A stretch of 64,000 nt of DNA from JACPPO01 sp965262505 (GTDB taxonomy: Bacteria; Acidobacteriota; Vicinamibacteria; Vicinamibacterales; UBA2999): positions 4,402,001 to 4,466,000 of the forward strand of contig CBDHFM010000030.1 in NCBI GenBank assembly GCA_965262505.1, in the 5' to 3' direction. Positions 6,457-15,118 of this stretch are shown here, in pieces. A program made the translations under genes and the position numbers. Position 1 is the first letter of the stretch; every line of letters begins with the position of its first letter. The notes below the pieces were generated by a model. It did no database searches, was not told the origin of the DNA, and saw only the letters and a program-made list of their open reading frames with translations.

Positions 6457-9345
6457 ATGTCTTGGCTCACGATCGGGTTCGGCTACATCGTGGTCTACGT
6501 CGTGGCCCAGCAGTGGCTCCTGGACGTGACGCCGGCCGGGATCTGGCTCCGCGCCGTGGCGTTCGTTGCGCCACCCGTGCTGGCGATCTCGGCCATCGTG
6601 GCGCGTCGCGACGACTGGCGAGGATGCCAGGGGGTGTTCTGGGTCACGATCGGGATCGGACTGACGGTCTCGACCGTCGCCTTCCTCGGCTGGACGGTCG
6701 ACGGCTTCTTGCTCCAGCGCACGCCGTCGCCGCTCGAATGGCACGCCGTGCTCGCGCTGTTCGGGACGGCCGCGCCGCTGCTGGCGCTTCTGGCCCAGCC
6801 GCATCTGGGCAGCCGCGACCGAGCGGCGGCGACGACGGCCGTCGACATCGCCGGCATTGCCGTGTTCACCGGGTTCCTGTTCTCCTACGTGATCATGGGC
6901 ATGGCCGCCACGCAGGCCGCCGGATCGGCCCAGCAATCGTTCATCCTGCTGTCGGACTTCCTGCTGGCCGTCGTCCTGATCGCGATGGCCGCGGCGGCGC
7001 GGGGGACGCTCGATTCGGCGTGGCGGACGACGTATCAGCGCCTGGCACTCGGCCTGCTCGTGCAGTTCGTGGCGCGCAGCCTGACGAATGCGGGGCTCTG
7101 GCTGGGCGGGTATCAGGACGTCGCGTTCTACGACGCGACGTTCATCATTCCGTTCTTCTTCTTCCTCTGGGCGCTCGAGGCGGCTCCCGCCTCGGCGGAC
7201 CCCCTCGTCATGACGGAGGCGCCCGAGCGCTCGCGGGTCCGGCCGTGGCTGATCTTCGGTGCCCTGTGTCTCATCCCGCTGCTCGACTACGGTCTGCGCG
7301 CCCTGTTTCCGGTAGAGGAATTGCTGATGCGGTTCCGGCAGCTGTCGATGCCGGTCAACATGGCGGCCGCGATGCCGCTGCTGATGGCCCGGCTCGCGGT
7401 CGAGCGGCTCGAGCTGCGCGCGGTGAACGACAAGCTGGGCGTGATGGCCGCCACGCTCGAGCAGGCGGACGACCAGATCAGGATCTTCACGATCCCCGGG
7501 CGCCTGTGGCACGTCAACGCCGCGTACCGCCGTGCGTCGGGCTACGAGCCCGAGGAGCTCTCCGCCCTGACGCCGGAGGCGCTGCTGACCGAGGAATCGC
7601 AGGCGCAGATTCCCGAGGTAGAAGCGACCCTCCGCGCCGGGCGGGTCTGGCACGGGACGCTGACGCGCCGCGGGAAGGATGGCCGCAGCTACGTGACCTC
7701 GTCGACCATCGTGCCGCTCGTTGACGAGCAGCACCGCCAGACGCACTTTGCGACGTTCGAACGCGACGTGACCAAGGACGCGCGGCTGCGCCAGCAGCTC
7801 GTGCAGAGCGAGCGGCGCTACCGGTCGCTCTTCGACAACGCGCAGCTCGGCATCTATCGCGCCACGCCGCAGGGCCGGTTCCTGGCCGTGAATCCAACGC
7901 TCGTGCGGATGCTGGGCTACGACTCGGCGACCGAGTTGTTGGGCGTCGACATCGCCACACTCTACAAAGACAGGACCCTGCGGGAGCGTTTCGTCGCCGA
8001 GTTGCGGGAGCAGCGGGAGATCCGGGTGACCGAGGTCGTCTGGGTGCGCAAGGATCAGGCCGAGATCGCGCTGCGGCTGTCGGGTCGGCTCATCGTCGAC
8101 GAGCAGACGGGCAACGACACGTTCGAGGTCTTCTTGGAGGACATCACGACGCACCAGCGCTTGGAGGCCGAGCTGCGCCAGGCGCAGAAGATGGAAGCGG
8201 TGGGCCAGCTCGCCGGCGGCGTTGCGCACGACTTCAACAATCAGCTGACCGCGATCCTTGGCTATACCAAGTTACTGCTCGATCAGCACGGCGACGACCC
8301 GGTAATCGGCCCGGACCTGCTGGAGATCCAGCGCGCGGGCCGGAGCTCCGCCAAGCTCACGCAGCAGCTGCTGGCGTTCAGCCGGAAGCAGATGCTGAGG
8401 ATGGAGGTGCTCGATCTCAACCAGGTCGTGCGCCGGCTCGGGCAGATCCTCACGCGTGTCGTGGGCGAGGACGTCCAGTTGAAGGCGAAGCTCAGCGGCG
8501 AGCGGCTGCACCTGCGCGCCGACTCGGGCCAGCTGGACCAGGTGCTGATGAATCTCGCCGTCAACGCGCGGGACGCGATGCCCAACGGGGGTGTGCTGAC
8601 GATCGAGACGTCAAGCGTGACACTTCGGGAGGACTCGAAGCTGCCCGAATCGGTCAAGATCGTTCCGGGCCGGTACGTCGTGCTGAGCGTCAGCGACACG
8701 GGCGCGGGGATGGACGGGCAAACCAGCGCCCGCATCTTCGAGCCGTTCTTCACGACCAAGGAGAAGGGCAAGGGCACCGGGCTGGGCCTGGCGACGGTCT
8801 ACGGCATCGTCAAGCAGCTCGGCGGGTACATCTGGGTGGACAGCGATCCCGGCCTGGGCGCTCGGTTCACGCTGCACCTGCCCACGACGGTCGAGACGGC
8901 GGATGCCAGCGATGCGGGGCTGTCGTCGGTGACCAGCGCCGCGTTGGCGGAGACGATCCTTCTGGTCGAGGACGAGGACGCCGTCCGGCGTTTCGCCTGC
9001 CGCGTGCTGAAGGGCCACGGCTATCAGGTGCTGGAGGCGGCGACGCCGGACGAGGCGCTCGCGATTGCGGCGGAGAATCCGGCGATCGATCTGGTGCTGA
9101 CCGACGTCGTGATGCCGGGGCTGAGCGGTCCCGAGATGCTGGCCCGCATCCGAGACCGCCGACCGATGCGCGGGCTGCTGATGACCGGTTATACCGAGAG
9201 ATTGGTCATGAACAAGGATGGCAACTCGGACGTGCTTGAAAAGCCGTTCGAGGCGAACAAGCTGTTGCGCCTCGTCCGCCGCGCGCTCGAAACGGCGCCG
9301 TCCGGTCTGGAGGCGAACGTCGAGGCGACGCCACCGCCCATCTGA
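6457..9345 (+). CDS. membrane hybrid sensor histidine kinase with two PAS domains and a receiver domain
   Basis: 962 residues. Residues 1-~325 hold about nine hydrophobic segments, an integral-membrane sensor. Two PAS domains follow (~335-445 and ~450-565). The HisKA helix carries GGVAHDFNNQLTAILGY with the phospho-acceptor His at 591. The ATPase domain shows NLAVNARDAM (N box), DTGAGMD (G1), FEPFFTTK and GKGTGLGLATVYG (G2). A C-terminal receiver (~831-945) has the DED acidic pair, phospho-acceptor Asp 883 in DLVLTDVVMPG and the EKPF lysine. The HDFNN type is common in kinases that talk to NtrC-like or orphan regulators, but no response regulator or output gene lies beside it. Monocistronic, converging on the TonB receptor operon. 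Confidence 0.92.
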   Translation: MSWLTIGFGYIVVYVVAQQWLLDVTPAGIWLRAVAFVAPPVLAISAIVARRDDWRGCQGVFWVTIGIGLTVSTVAFLGWTVDGFLLQRTPSPLEWHAVLALFGTAAPLLALLAQPHLGSRDRAAATTAVDIAGIAVFTGFLFSYVIMGMAATQAAGSAQQSFILLSDFLLAVVLIAMAAAARGTLDSAWRTTYQRLALGLLVQFVARSLTNAGLWLGGYQDVAFYDATFIIPFFFFLWALEAAPASADPLVMTEAPERSRVRPWLIFGALCLIPLLDYGLRALFPVEELLMRFRQLSMPVNMAAAMPLLMARLAVERLELRAVNDKLGVMAATLEQADDQIRIFTIPGRLWHVNAAYRRASGYEPEELSALTPEALLTEESQAQIPEVEATLRAGRVWHGTLTRRGKDGRSYVTSSTIVPLVDEQHRQTHFATFERDVTKDARLRQQLVQSERRYRSLFDNAQLGIYRATPQGRFLAVNPTLVRMLGYDSATELLGVDIATLYKDRTLRERFVAELREQREIRVTEVVWVRKDQAEIALRLSGRLIVDEQTGNDTFEVFLEDITTHQRLEAELRQAQKMEAVGQLAGGVAHDFNNQLTAILGYTKLLLDQHGDDPVIGPDLLEIQRAGRSSAKLTQQLLAFSRKQMLRMEVLDLNQVVRRLGQILTRVVGEDVQLKAKLSGERLHLRADSGQLDQVLMNLAVNARDAMPNGGVLTIETSSVTLREDSKLPESVKIVPGRYVVLSVSDTGAGMDGQTSARIFEPFFTTKEKGKGTGLGLATVYGIVKQLGGYIWVDSDPGLGARFTLHLPTTVETADASDAGLSSVTSAALAETILLVEDEDAVRRFACRVLKGHGYQVLEAATPDEALAIAAENPAIDLVLTDVVMPGLSGPEMLARIRDRRPMRGLLMTGYTERLVMNKDGNSDVLEKPFEANKLLRLVRRALETAPSGLEANVEATPPPI

Positions 9346-9348
9346 TCC

Positions 9349-9362
9349 GGCCGCGCGCGGCC
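9349..9362. terminator. GC palindrome between convergent genes
   Basis: GGCCGCGCGCGGCC is a perfect 14-bp palindrome in the 64-bp gap between two converging genes. It could act as a bidirectional terminator, but there is no T-run on either side. Confidence 0.3.
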
Positions 9363-9409
9363 TCAGACCCGCAGCGGTTTGCTCCGGCCGTCGGCCGAGA
9401 TTCGGGGCA

Positions 9410-11752
9410 CTACCGGATGCCGGCACCGATCGTGAGGCCGATGTAGACCTCCCGCCCAGGCGACGGCTCGTAGAAGCGGCCTCCGAAGGCGTTGGTGATG
9501 GCGGACGAGTTGTAGCGCTCGTTGAACAGGTTGTCGATCCCGACGAACGGGCGCACGTCCACGTCCCCCCACCTGCCGTCGAACCCGAAACGGAGATCCG
9601 CCACCGTGTACGCCCAGTTGAAGACAGTGTTTGTATTGTTGAGCGTGTACTTATCGACCCACCGGACCGTCGCGCCCGACCGCAGCCCGAACGGCGCGGT
9701 GTAGTTGAACCCGGCGAACACCCGGTGCGGCGGGGCGCCCGGCTCGATGTTTCCCGAGAAGTCGGACGAGCCGGTCACGAAGCGCTCGAACAGGAAGTCC
9801 TGATACGTGTAGGCGAACCGGGTGTTGAAGCTGGCGTCGGGCACCCACTCGAGCAACAGCTCGACGCCATCACGCGACGACTTGCCGGCATTACGGAAGA
9901 AGTCCTGCGAGAGGGGGTTCTGGAACGTCACGAGGGCGTTGTCCACCGTGGAGACGTAGACTGCCGCCTCGTACCGGAGTCGTACCGGTTCGATCAGGCC
10001 CCGCACACCGACCTCGAAGCTGCGCAGGTCCTGGGGATCCAGGTCCTGATTGAAACCGCCGTCACCCGACTCGGTGTTCGACAGTTCGACGGTGGTCGGC
10101 GTCTCGTAGGCGGTCGCCACGTTGGCGAAGATGTTCGCCCCGGGCGCCGCGGCAAACGTCACCCCGACCGAGGGGCTGATCGCGCTCATGGTCCGGTCGC
10201 CGGACTGGTCGCCGTCGTCCAGCTTCCGGTCGCCGGCGCTGAAATCGTAGTAGTCCCATCGGACACCGGCGGTGAACTGCACACGGTCGTGCGGCGCGAT
10301 GGTGACCTGGGCGAACGGCCCGGCGGAGAGCACGTCCTCGGTCTGGTCGACCCGCAGCGCCCCGTTGGTCGAATCTCCGCCCGCGACCGTCGGCGGTGTC
10401 TGGCCGAACTCCTGCCGGTCGTCGTTCTGGGACGAGATGTCGAGCCCCGCTGCCCACCCGATCCCCACCGACCCGGCCTGTGTCCCTCCAAGATATTCCG
10501 ACCGGAACCCGAACCCTGTTCGGCTCAGCTCGATATTCTGGAAGGCGCCGATCGCGTCCAGGTTTCGCCACATTCCCCAGCCGGTGGCTCGGAACAGCTG
10601 CGCACCGAAACGGTGCTCCACGGTCAGTCCGCCTTGCCCCTGGTTGGTCCCCTCGCCCCAGTGTCGAGCCAGCGCAACGTTTCGGGCCAGTCTCGGGTTG
10701 TTGCGGGCGTCGTCCTCGTTGAGGAAGCTGGCGCTCTCGGCGAACGGCGCGTCGTACAGGTTGAACACGCCGCGGAACTCAGTCGCGGCCGACACCTCCC
10801 GGCGCACGACGATATTCCCCTGGGTGATCTCGGCGTGGCTGTTCTCGCGGAAGCCGTCGGTCTCGAACCGGCTGACACTCGCCATGAACTGTGTGCCGGC
10901 GTTGCCGCCATCCACCCTGACCTGCTGCCGGTTGTAGCCGTAGCTGCCGAACTGGATGTCGGGCGTGATCGTCAAGGGGCGCGACGTGTCGAACGTCGTG
11001 TTCAGGTTGATGACCCCGCCGGCCGAGTTGCCGTAGAGCACGGAACTCGGGCCGCGAATCACTTCGATCCGGCCGACCGACCCGAGGTCGACATTCCCCG
11101 GCTCCGTCGTGCCATCCGCCGTCGTGATTGGAATCCCGTCCTGGATGATCGCCAGCCCGCGCAGACCGAACCGCGGCTGCGGCGCACGGATGCTGAGGCC
11201 GATCCCCCCCGAGAGACCGTAGTTGCGCCGGTTCTGAACGAAGAGACCCGGAATACCGCGAAGCGCCTCATCAAGCGAAGCCCTGCGCTGGGCGAACTCA
11301 ATCTGGTCCCGCTGCACGACGGTGACGGAACTTGGCACGGCAGCGAGGTCCCGGTCGGTCCGCGTCACGGTGACGGTCTCCGCCAGCGGGGCGATGGTCA
11401 ACGACATGTCCACCATCGCCGACCCACCGGCAGCGACGGTCACGGCGACCCTATCGCTGCTGAAGCCGGGCAGCACCGCCCGCACTTCGTAGCTCCCGGC
11501 CGGCAGGTTCGAGACCTCGTAGCGCCCCTGGCCGCTGCTGACGACCGTCCGCGCGCCTCCGGTGTCGCTGTTGGTTGCGGTCACGGTGACGCCCGGCAAC
11601 ACGCCGCCGATCTCGTCCGTGATCGTGCCGATGACGGACGCCGTGCCTTGGCCCGCATCGCTCGTCGGCACACCCACCACGAGCAGCATCGCCATTGCCC
11701 ATGCACTACCGCCAAGGACCGTTCGAAGGTTGACCATAGTTTCAGTGCTCAT
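9410..11752 (-). CDS. TonB-dependent outer-membrane receptor with N-terminal carboxypeptidase-regulatory-like domain
   Basis: 780 residues. Signal peptide (to ~33; an in-frame Met at residue 6 is an equally good start). A CarboxypepD_reg domain follows (ASVIGTITDEIGGVLPGVTVTATN..., ~37-115), as is usual for acidobacterial and bacteroidete receptors. The plug domain (~130-250) includes RGPSSVLYGNSAGGVINLNT, and the barrel ends YIGLTIGAGIR. The plug and extracellular parts resemble the FecA or siderophore-receptor branch, but the ligand is unknown. It is the last gene of a minus-strand five-gene operon (15028 to 9410) with two secreted 'TG-W' proteins, a DUF6152 protein and a metallo-beta-lactamase-fold protein. 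The operon may therefore import something these secreted proteins bind or process. Confidence 0.93.
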   Translation of the reverse strand: MSTETMVNLRTVLGGSAWAMAMLLVVGVPTSDAGQGTASVIGTITDEIGGVLPGVTVTATNSDTGGARTVVSSGQGRYEVSNLPAGSYEVRAVLPGFSSDRVAVTVAAGGSAMVDMSLTIAPLAETVTVTRTDRDLAAVPSSVTVVQRDQIEFAQRRASLDEALRGIPGLFVQNRRNYGLSGGIGLSIRAPQPRFGLRGLAIIQDGIPITTADGTTEPGNVDLGSVGRIEVIRGPSSVLYGNSAGGVINLNTTFDTSRPLTITPDIQFGSYGYNRQQVRVDGGNAGTQFMASVSRFETDGFRENSHAEITQGNIVVRREVSAATEFRGVFNLYDAPFAESASFLNEDDARNNPRLARNVALARHWGEGTNQGQGGLTVEHRFGAQLFRATGWGMWRNLDAIGAFQNIELSRTGFGFRSEYLGGTQAGSVGIGWAAGLDISSQNDDRQEFGQTPPTVAGGDSTNGALRVDQTEDVLSAGPFAQVTIAPHDRVQFTAGVRWDYYDFSAGDRKLDDGDQSGDRTMSAISPSVGVTFAAAPGANIFANVATAYETPTTVELSNTESGDGGFNQDLDPQDLRSFEVGVRGLIEPVRLRYEAAVYVSTVDNALVTFQNPLSQDFFRNAGKSSRDGVELLLEWVPDASFNTRFAYTYQDFLFERFVTGSSDFSGNIEPGAPPHRVFAGFNYTAPFGLRSGATVRWVDKYTLNNTNTVFNWAYTVADLRFGFDGRWGDVDVRPFVGIDNLFNERYNSSAITNAFGGRFYEPSPGREVYIGLTIGAGIR

Positions 11753-11785
11753 GGTTCTCGGAGGCCCGCCAAGGCAGGCCGGCGA

Positions 11786-12631
11786 TCACCGTGCCCGGTC
11801 CGCACGGCAGGGCGTGGGATCCCAGCCGGAGGCGTCCGGAAGTTTCTTGAAGGCGACGCTGTTGACGTAAGGCTGCGTGAGGTACTGGGGGTCTCTGACG
11901 ATGCTGTCGACGACGAGCCAATCGTCGCCGTTGGGCTCCGTGAACCGATCGTAGTGCTCCTTGAGCGTTGCGTCGCTGCTGTACGGGATGCCGTTCTTGC
12001 GCAGGTACCCGGCCCGCAGGTGTGTGGTCATCACCTGCAGCCCGGCCCGCAGATCGTCTTCGCTCGTGGCCGTCCGTGCGCGCAGCTCCGCGGCTGGCAC
12101 CCCCTCCCATTCGGCCACCGAGTACCCCTGCCACTGCGGGGCCTGTGTGGCTGGTTCCGCGCCGCCGAAGTGGAACAGGCGTGCCTGCGTGCCGGAATCG
12201 ATATCCATCTGCAGGGTGTTGTCGTCCGCCCACTGGATGTGCAGGCGACCTGGCACGCGCATGATGGTCGGCGCGCCGTACGACCGGCACTGCGCGTCGC
12301 CAGACGGCTCTTGCGCGGGGTCCCAGAGGTCGGCGATCCGCCGTGCCTCGGCGTTGAGCGGCAGCATGGAAAAATCCCCCTGGGGGGGCACCAGCATGCG
12401 CAGATGCCAGTGCTCCGCGACCACCGATACCCAGTAGCCGGTCAGATCCTTCGGGGCGACGACGCGCGCGGCCGGTGCCGCGCCGGCCCCGCCGGCGCGT
12501 CCGCCTCCCTGGGCCTCCGCCGTGCCAGGTACGGCAATCGACACCAGCAGCGCGAGCGCCGGCAGCCCGACCCATCCGCCGCGTCTCCGCACGCTTCGAC
12601 GAGGGCTGTGCCTGTACCAGTGTCTGTGCAT
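11786..12631 (-). CDS. secreted 'TG-W' family protein, divergent
   Basis: 281 residues. A basic N-terminus precedes a hydrophobic signal (LPALALLVSIAVPGTAEAQ). The mature part has KDLTGYWVSV, MLPLNAEARRIADLW, GYSVAEWEG, then LKEHYDRF and VRDPQYLTQPY. This is the layout of the other family members (TG.W, then a Y-S-V-x-x-W block, then ER/EHY, then DP..y..PY), but divergent and with an inserted segment. It sits 33 bp before the TonB receptor start and 24 bp after the DUF6152 gene, so all are co-transcribed. Function unknown. Confidence 0.75.
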   Translation of the reverse strand: MHRHWYRHSPRRSVRRRGGWVGLPALALLVSIAVPGTAEAQGGGRAGGAGAAPAARVVAPKDLTGYWVSVVAEHWHLRMLVPPQGDFSMLPLNAEARRIADLWDPAQEPSGDAQCRSYGAPTIMRVPGRLHIQWADDNTLQMDIDSGTQARLFHFGGAEPATQAPQWQGYSVAEWEGVPAAELRARTATSEDDLRAGLQVMTTHLRAGYLRKNGIPYSSDATLKEHYDRFTEPNGDDWLVVDSIVRDPQYLTQPYVNSVAFKKLPDASGWDPTPCRADRAR

Positions 12632-12655
12632 CTGTGCCTGACGGCGCGGCCGTCC

Positions 12656-13051
12656 TTACCGGACGACGCCCTCCCACCGCCAGCCGTCCACCGGCCGCGT
12701 GATGCTGAAGATGCGTATCCGCTTGACCTTCGGATCGCGCCCCGGTTGGCCCTCCACGATGATCCGGTCGCCGGCCCTGAGCGTCGTCCGCGTGACGGGA
12801 TACTGCTCGGCCGACAACTGGCTGCTCGACCCCCACTCGAGGCTCCAGGTCTCGGTGTCGCCCTCCTCGGTGGTGACCGCGATCCGCACGAACGAATGGG
12901 GGTTGCGCCACACGAACTCCGTCACGACGCCTTCGACCTCCATGCGCTTGGTGGTGTCGTACGCCGCCGTGAACGAGTGATGCGCGAACAGCGGACCGGT
13001 GCCTCCCAGGAGGACCGCGGCTGCACAGAGCACCAGGATGTTGCGTGTCAT
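12656..13051 (-). CDS. DUF6152 family secreted protein (copy 2)
   Basis: 131 residues. Signal peptide ends at GPLFA, and the mature start HHSFTAAYDTTKRMEVEGVVTEFVWRNPH is the DUF6152 hallmark, followed by the TWSLEW and VEGQPGRD strands. As at 4030 and 37773, the conserved HH and NPH are present. Third gene of the minus-strand operon, 19 bp after the metallo-beta-lactamase-fold gene. Function unknown. Confidence 0.9.
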   Translation of the reverse strand: MTRNILVLCAAAVLLGGTGPLFAHHSFTAAYDTTKRMEVEGVVTEFVWRNPHSFVRIAVTTEEGDTETWSLEWGSSSQLSAEQYPVTRTTLRAGDRIIVEGQPGRDPKVKRIRIFSITRPVDGWRWEGVVR

Positions 13052-13070
13052 CAGTACAACTCCTTACCCG

Positions 13071-14138
13071 CTACGGCATGAGGCTGCGGTACGCCGCCTC
13101 GACAAACATCGCCGTCGTCCAGGGCCCGGCCTCGCGGCCGTAGCGCGTGTCGTAGTCCCGCGTCGGCCTTGCCGCCTGCACCTGCTCGACCGTCAGGCCA
13201 CGGGCAATCATGTCCTGAATTCTGTCCCGCACGATCGCCACCATCTGCTGGTAGTAGACGACGTCCGGCTGATCGGCGAGCCGGCCGTGCCCGGGAACTA
13301 CCAGCGTACCGGCCTCCGATTTTCTGTTGGGCACCGTGATGGTGATGACCCGGTCGAGCCCGTCCACGATCGCCTGAATACTGCCGCCGGCCTCCACGTC
13401 GATGAACGGGTAGCCGGTCAGGTCCACCAGGTCACCGACGCTGACGACATCGGCCAGGCGGAAATGCACCAGGCTGTTGCCGTCCGTATTCGACGGCTGG
13501 TGCAGGATCACCACCGGCTCCTCGTTGAAGTAGAGCTTCTTCTGCGCGGTCGAGTAGGTGTTGTCCGGCCACGCTGCTTCCGGCCGTGGGGCTACCTGCC
13601 CGGTCGGCGCCGACATGCGGTGAAACACGGTGAGATACGCAATCACCGACGCCCGGTCCATGCCCAAACGGCCATCCGAGACCCGCGCATCGGTCGCGAT
13701 CCGGAACGGAATGGTGCTCCCCGTGGCCGCGATCGCGTCATTCCCGCCCGTGTGCGCATCGCGTTCGTTCGTATTGATGATGTACCGCAGCGGACCGCGC
13801 GAGATCGTCTGTATCGCCGCCAGCACCTGGTCGCTCATCGGGGCGAGGCCGGCATCCACCAGCAGCACGCCGTCTTCGCCCGCCTGTACGGTGACGTTGC
13901 CGCCGGCGCCGACCAGCATGGACACGTTCCCCCGGACCGGCAGGATGTGGACCTCCCCGTCGTCGGTCGAGGGTATTTCCGGCGTCCAGGCCCAGCTCGG
14001 AGATTGGGGCACGTTGTTCTGCGCGCCCCGGGAGTAGACCCGCTCGGCTGACGCGAGCCATCCGAAACAGACGACGGCCGCGATCCCCACCGCGACCAGC
14101 CGCCGCGCTCTGCGCGATCGGGCCAGCGGTCGCGTCAT
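13071..14138 (-). CDS. exported metallo-beta-lactamase-fold protein with degenerate metal site
   Basis: 355 residues. The start was placed at 14138 because its ATG overlaps the TGA of the upstream gene (ATGA) and begins a signal sequence (RRLVAVGIAAVVCFGWLASA); a longer frame upstream is only the shadow of that gene. The fold landmarks are there: GNVTVQAGEDGVLLVDAG, INTNERDAHTGGN, LHQPSNTDGN, VVSVGDLVDL and VVPGHG. In active relatives the second and third read HxHxDH and HTDGD. Here they read NxRxAH and NTDGN, so at least four of the usual Zn ligands are gone while the last His and the GHG remain. Likely a binding or differently catalytic protein. Second gene of the five-gene operon. Confidence 0.85.
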   Translation of the reverse strand: MTRPLARSRRARRLVAVGIAAVVCFGWLASAERVYSRGAQNNVPQSPSWAWTPEIPSTDDGEVHILPVRGNVSMLVGAGGNVTVQAGEDGVLLVDAGLAPMSDQVLAAIQTISRGPLRYIINTNERDAHTGGNDAIAATGSTIPFRIATDARVSDGRLGMDRASVIAYLTVFHRMSAPTGQVAPRPEAAWPDNTYSTAQKKLYFNEEPVVILHQPSNTDGNSLVHFRLADVVSVGDLVDLTGYPFIDVEAGGSIQAIVDGLDRVITITVPNRKSEAGTLVVPGHGRLADQPDVVYYQQMVAIVRDRIQDMIARGLTVEQVQAARPTRDYDTRYGREAGPWTTAMFVEAAYRSLMP

Positions 14139-15028
14139 GGCGCGCGCTCGGTCGGTCCCTCCGGCGCCGATGCGGCGGCCGGGCGGGGCAGGGTTTGCAT
14201 CGTCGCGATGTACTCGGGATACATCGTCTCGGCGCCCCCGAGCCGCGCCTCGAACGGTGTCCCGAACCGATCCGTGGCTGCGGGATCCTGGCCCGGCAGC
14301 AGGTTCTGCCCCGGCAGGTAGTGCGGCACCGTGCCGGGCGCGATGACCGTCTCGGTCGCCTCTTCGCAGGGGTAGGCCGGCATGATGAGGTTGGGGTCGT
14401 TCACCCAGATCAGCGAGGTGCGCACGTACGGTTCTTCCAGGTTGACCGGGTCGTAAATGATGACGGTCGCCCGCAGGTACTCGCCAAAGCGCTTCCAGCG
14501 CGTGCGCACCGTTGCCAGGTCGCTGCGCATCGGTCCCGAGCGCCGGATGTACGCCTCCTTGAGATGCGTCGCCGTCTGGACAAGCGTGTTCCCCTCGAAG
14601 ACCCCGGTCGAGAAGCCGCTCCAGCTGTGCCGCACGTAATCCGGCGGGCGGGGCCGGCCGTCCATCCAGATCGTCGTCTCCTGCTCGCGCATCGTCAGCC
14701 GCCCGTGGAAGGCGATCAGCCGCTGCGTAGGGTCGTCGATCTCCGCGAGCCAGCGCAACCGCGCCGCGCCCGCTTCCAGAGAGAAGTCCCACGCGTGCGG
14801 CCGGCACACCCATTCCGGGACTTCGAAGTTCTCGGGCGCCCAGCTCTGGGCTCGCCACCGTCCGGCCGCGTTGAGCGGGAGGCCGGCATAGTCGCCGTCC
14901 ATGCCGCTGCCGTCCTCGTCGCGGGAGAACGGACGCCACAGCCCGGTCAGATCGACCTGGGCCAGCGCTGGATGGCTCCAAAACAACGCCATCAGCACCA
15001 CCAGTAACACCAACCGCCTAACACTCAT
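14135..15028 (-). CDS. secreted 'TG-W' family protein, first gene of a five-gene operon
   Basis: 297 residues. Signal peptide (RRLVLLVVLMALFWSHPALAQ), then VDLTGLWRPFSRDED. The later blocks HSWSGFSTGVFEGNTLVQT, RTRWKRFGEYL and IIYDPVNLEEPY align with the family pattern seen at 4416 and 36684. It contains several Cys and Trp but no recognised catalytic motif. The stop overlaps the next start by four bases. The 90-bp gap back to the oxidoreductase gene (15119) may hold the operon promoter; I see TAGAAT on the minus strand there but no convincing -35. Confidence 0.75.
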   Translation of the reverse strand: MSVRRLVLLVVLMALFWSHPALAQVDLTGLWRPFSRDEDGSGMDGDYAGLPLNAAGRWRAQSWAPENFEVPEWVCRPHAWDFSLEAGAARLRWLAEIDDPTQRLIAFHGRLTMREQETTIWMDGRPRPPDYVRHSWSGFSTGVFEGNTLVQTATHLKEAYIRRSGPMRSDLATVRTRWKRFGEYLRATVIIYDPVNLEEPYVRTSLIWVNDPNLIMPAYPCEEATETVIAPGTVPHYLPGQNLLPGQDPAATDRFGTPFEARLGGAETMYPEYIATMQTLPRPAAASAPEGPTERAP

Positions 15029-15118
15029 ACGTCATCCCACGCAGCCGCGCGGATCGCCGGCCCAGTAATTAAGTGCGTACAGAGACATTCTAGTCGTTTT
15101 GGTGCTAGGTCGCCGCCG

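Noticed and set aside
6268..8229. 653-residue minus-strand open frame
   Set aside because: Antisense to the histidine kinase; composition is typical of a shadow frame and no motif is present.
9218..13081. 1,287-residue plus-strand open frame
   Set aside because: It lies antisense to the TonB receptor, TG-W and DUF6152 genes, which have signal peptides and family motifs. The frame is open only because of GC-rich third positions; its translation is Arg/Asp/His-rich with no domain.
14139..14981. Upstream extension of the MBL-fold frame to 636 residues
   Set aside because: It overlaps the TG-W gene, and the ATGA overlap at 14135-14138 plus a signal peptide fix the true start at 14138.
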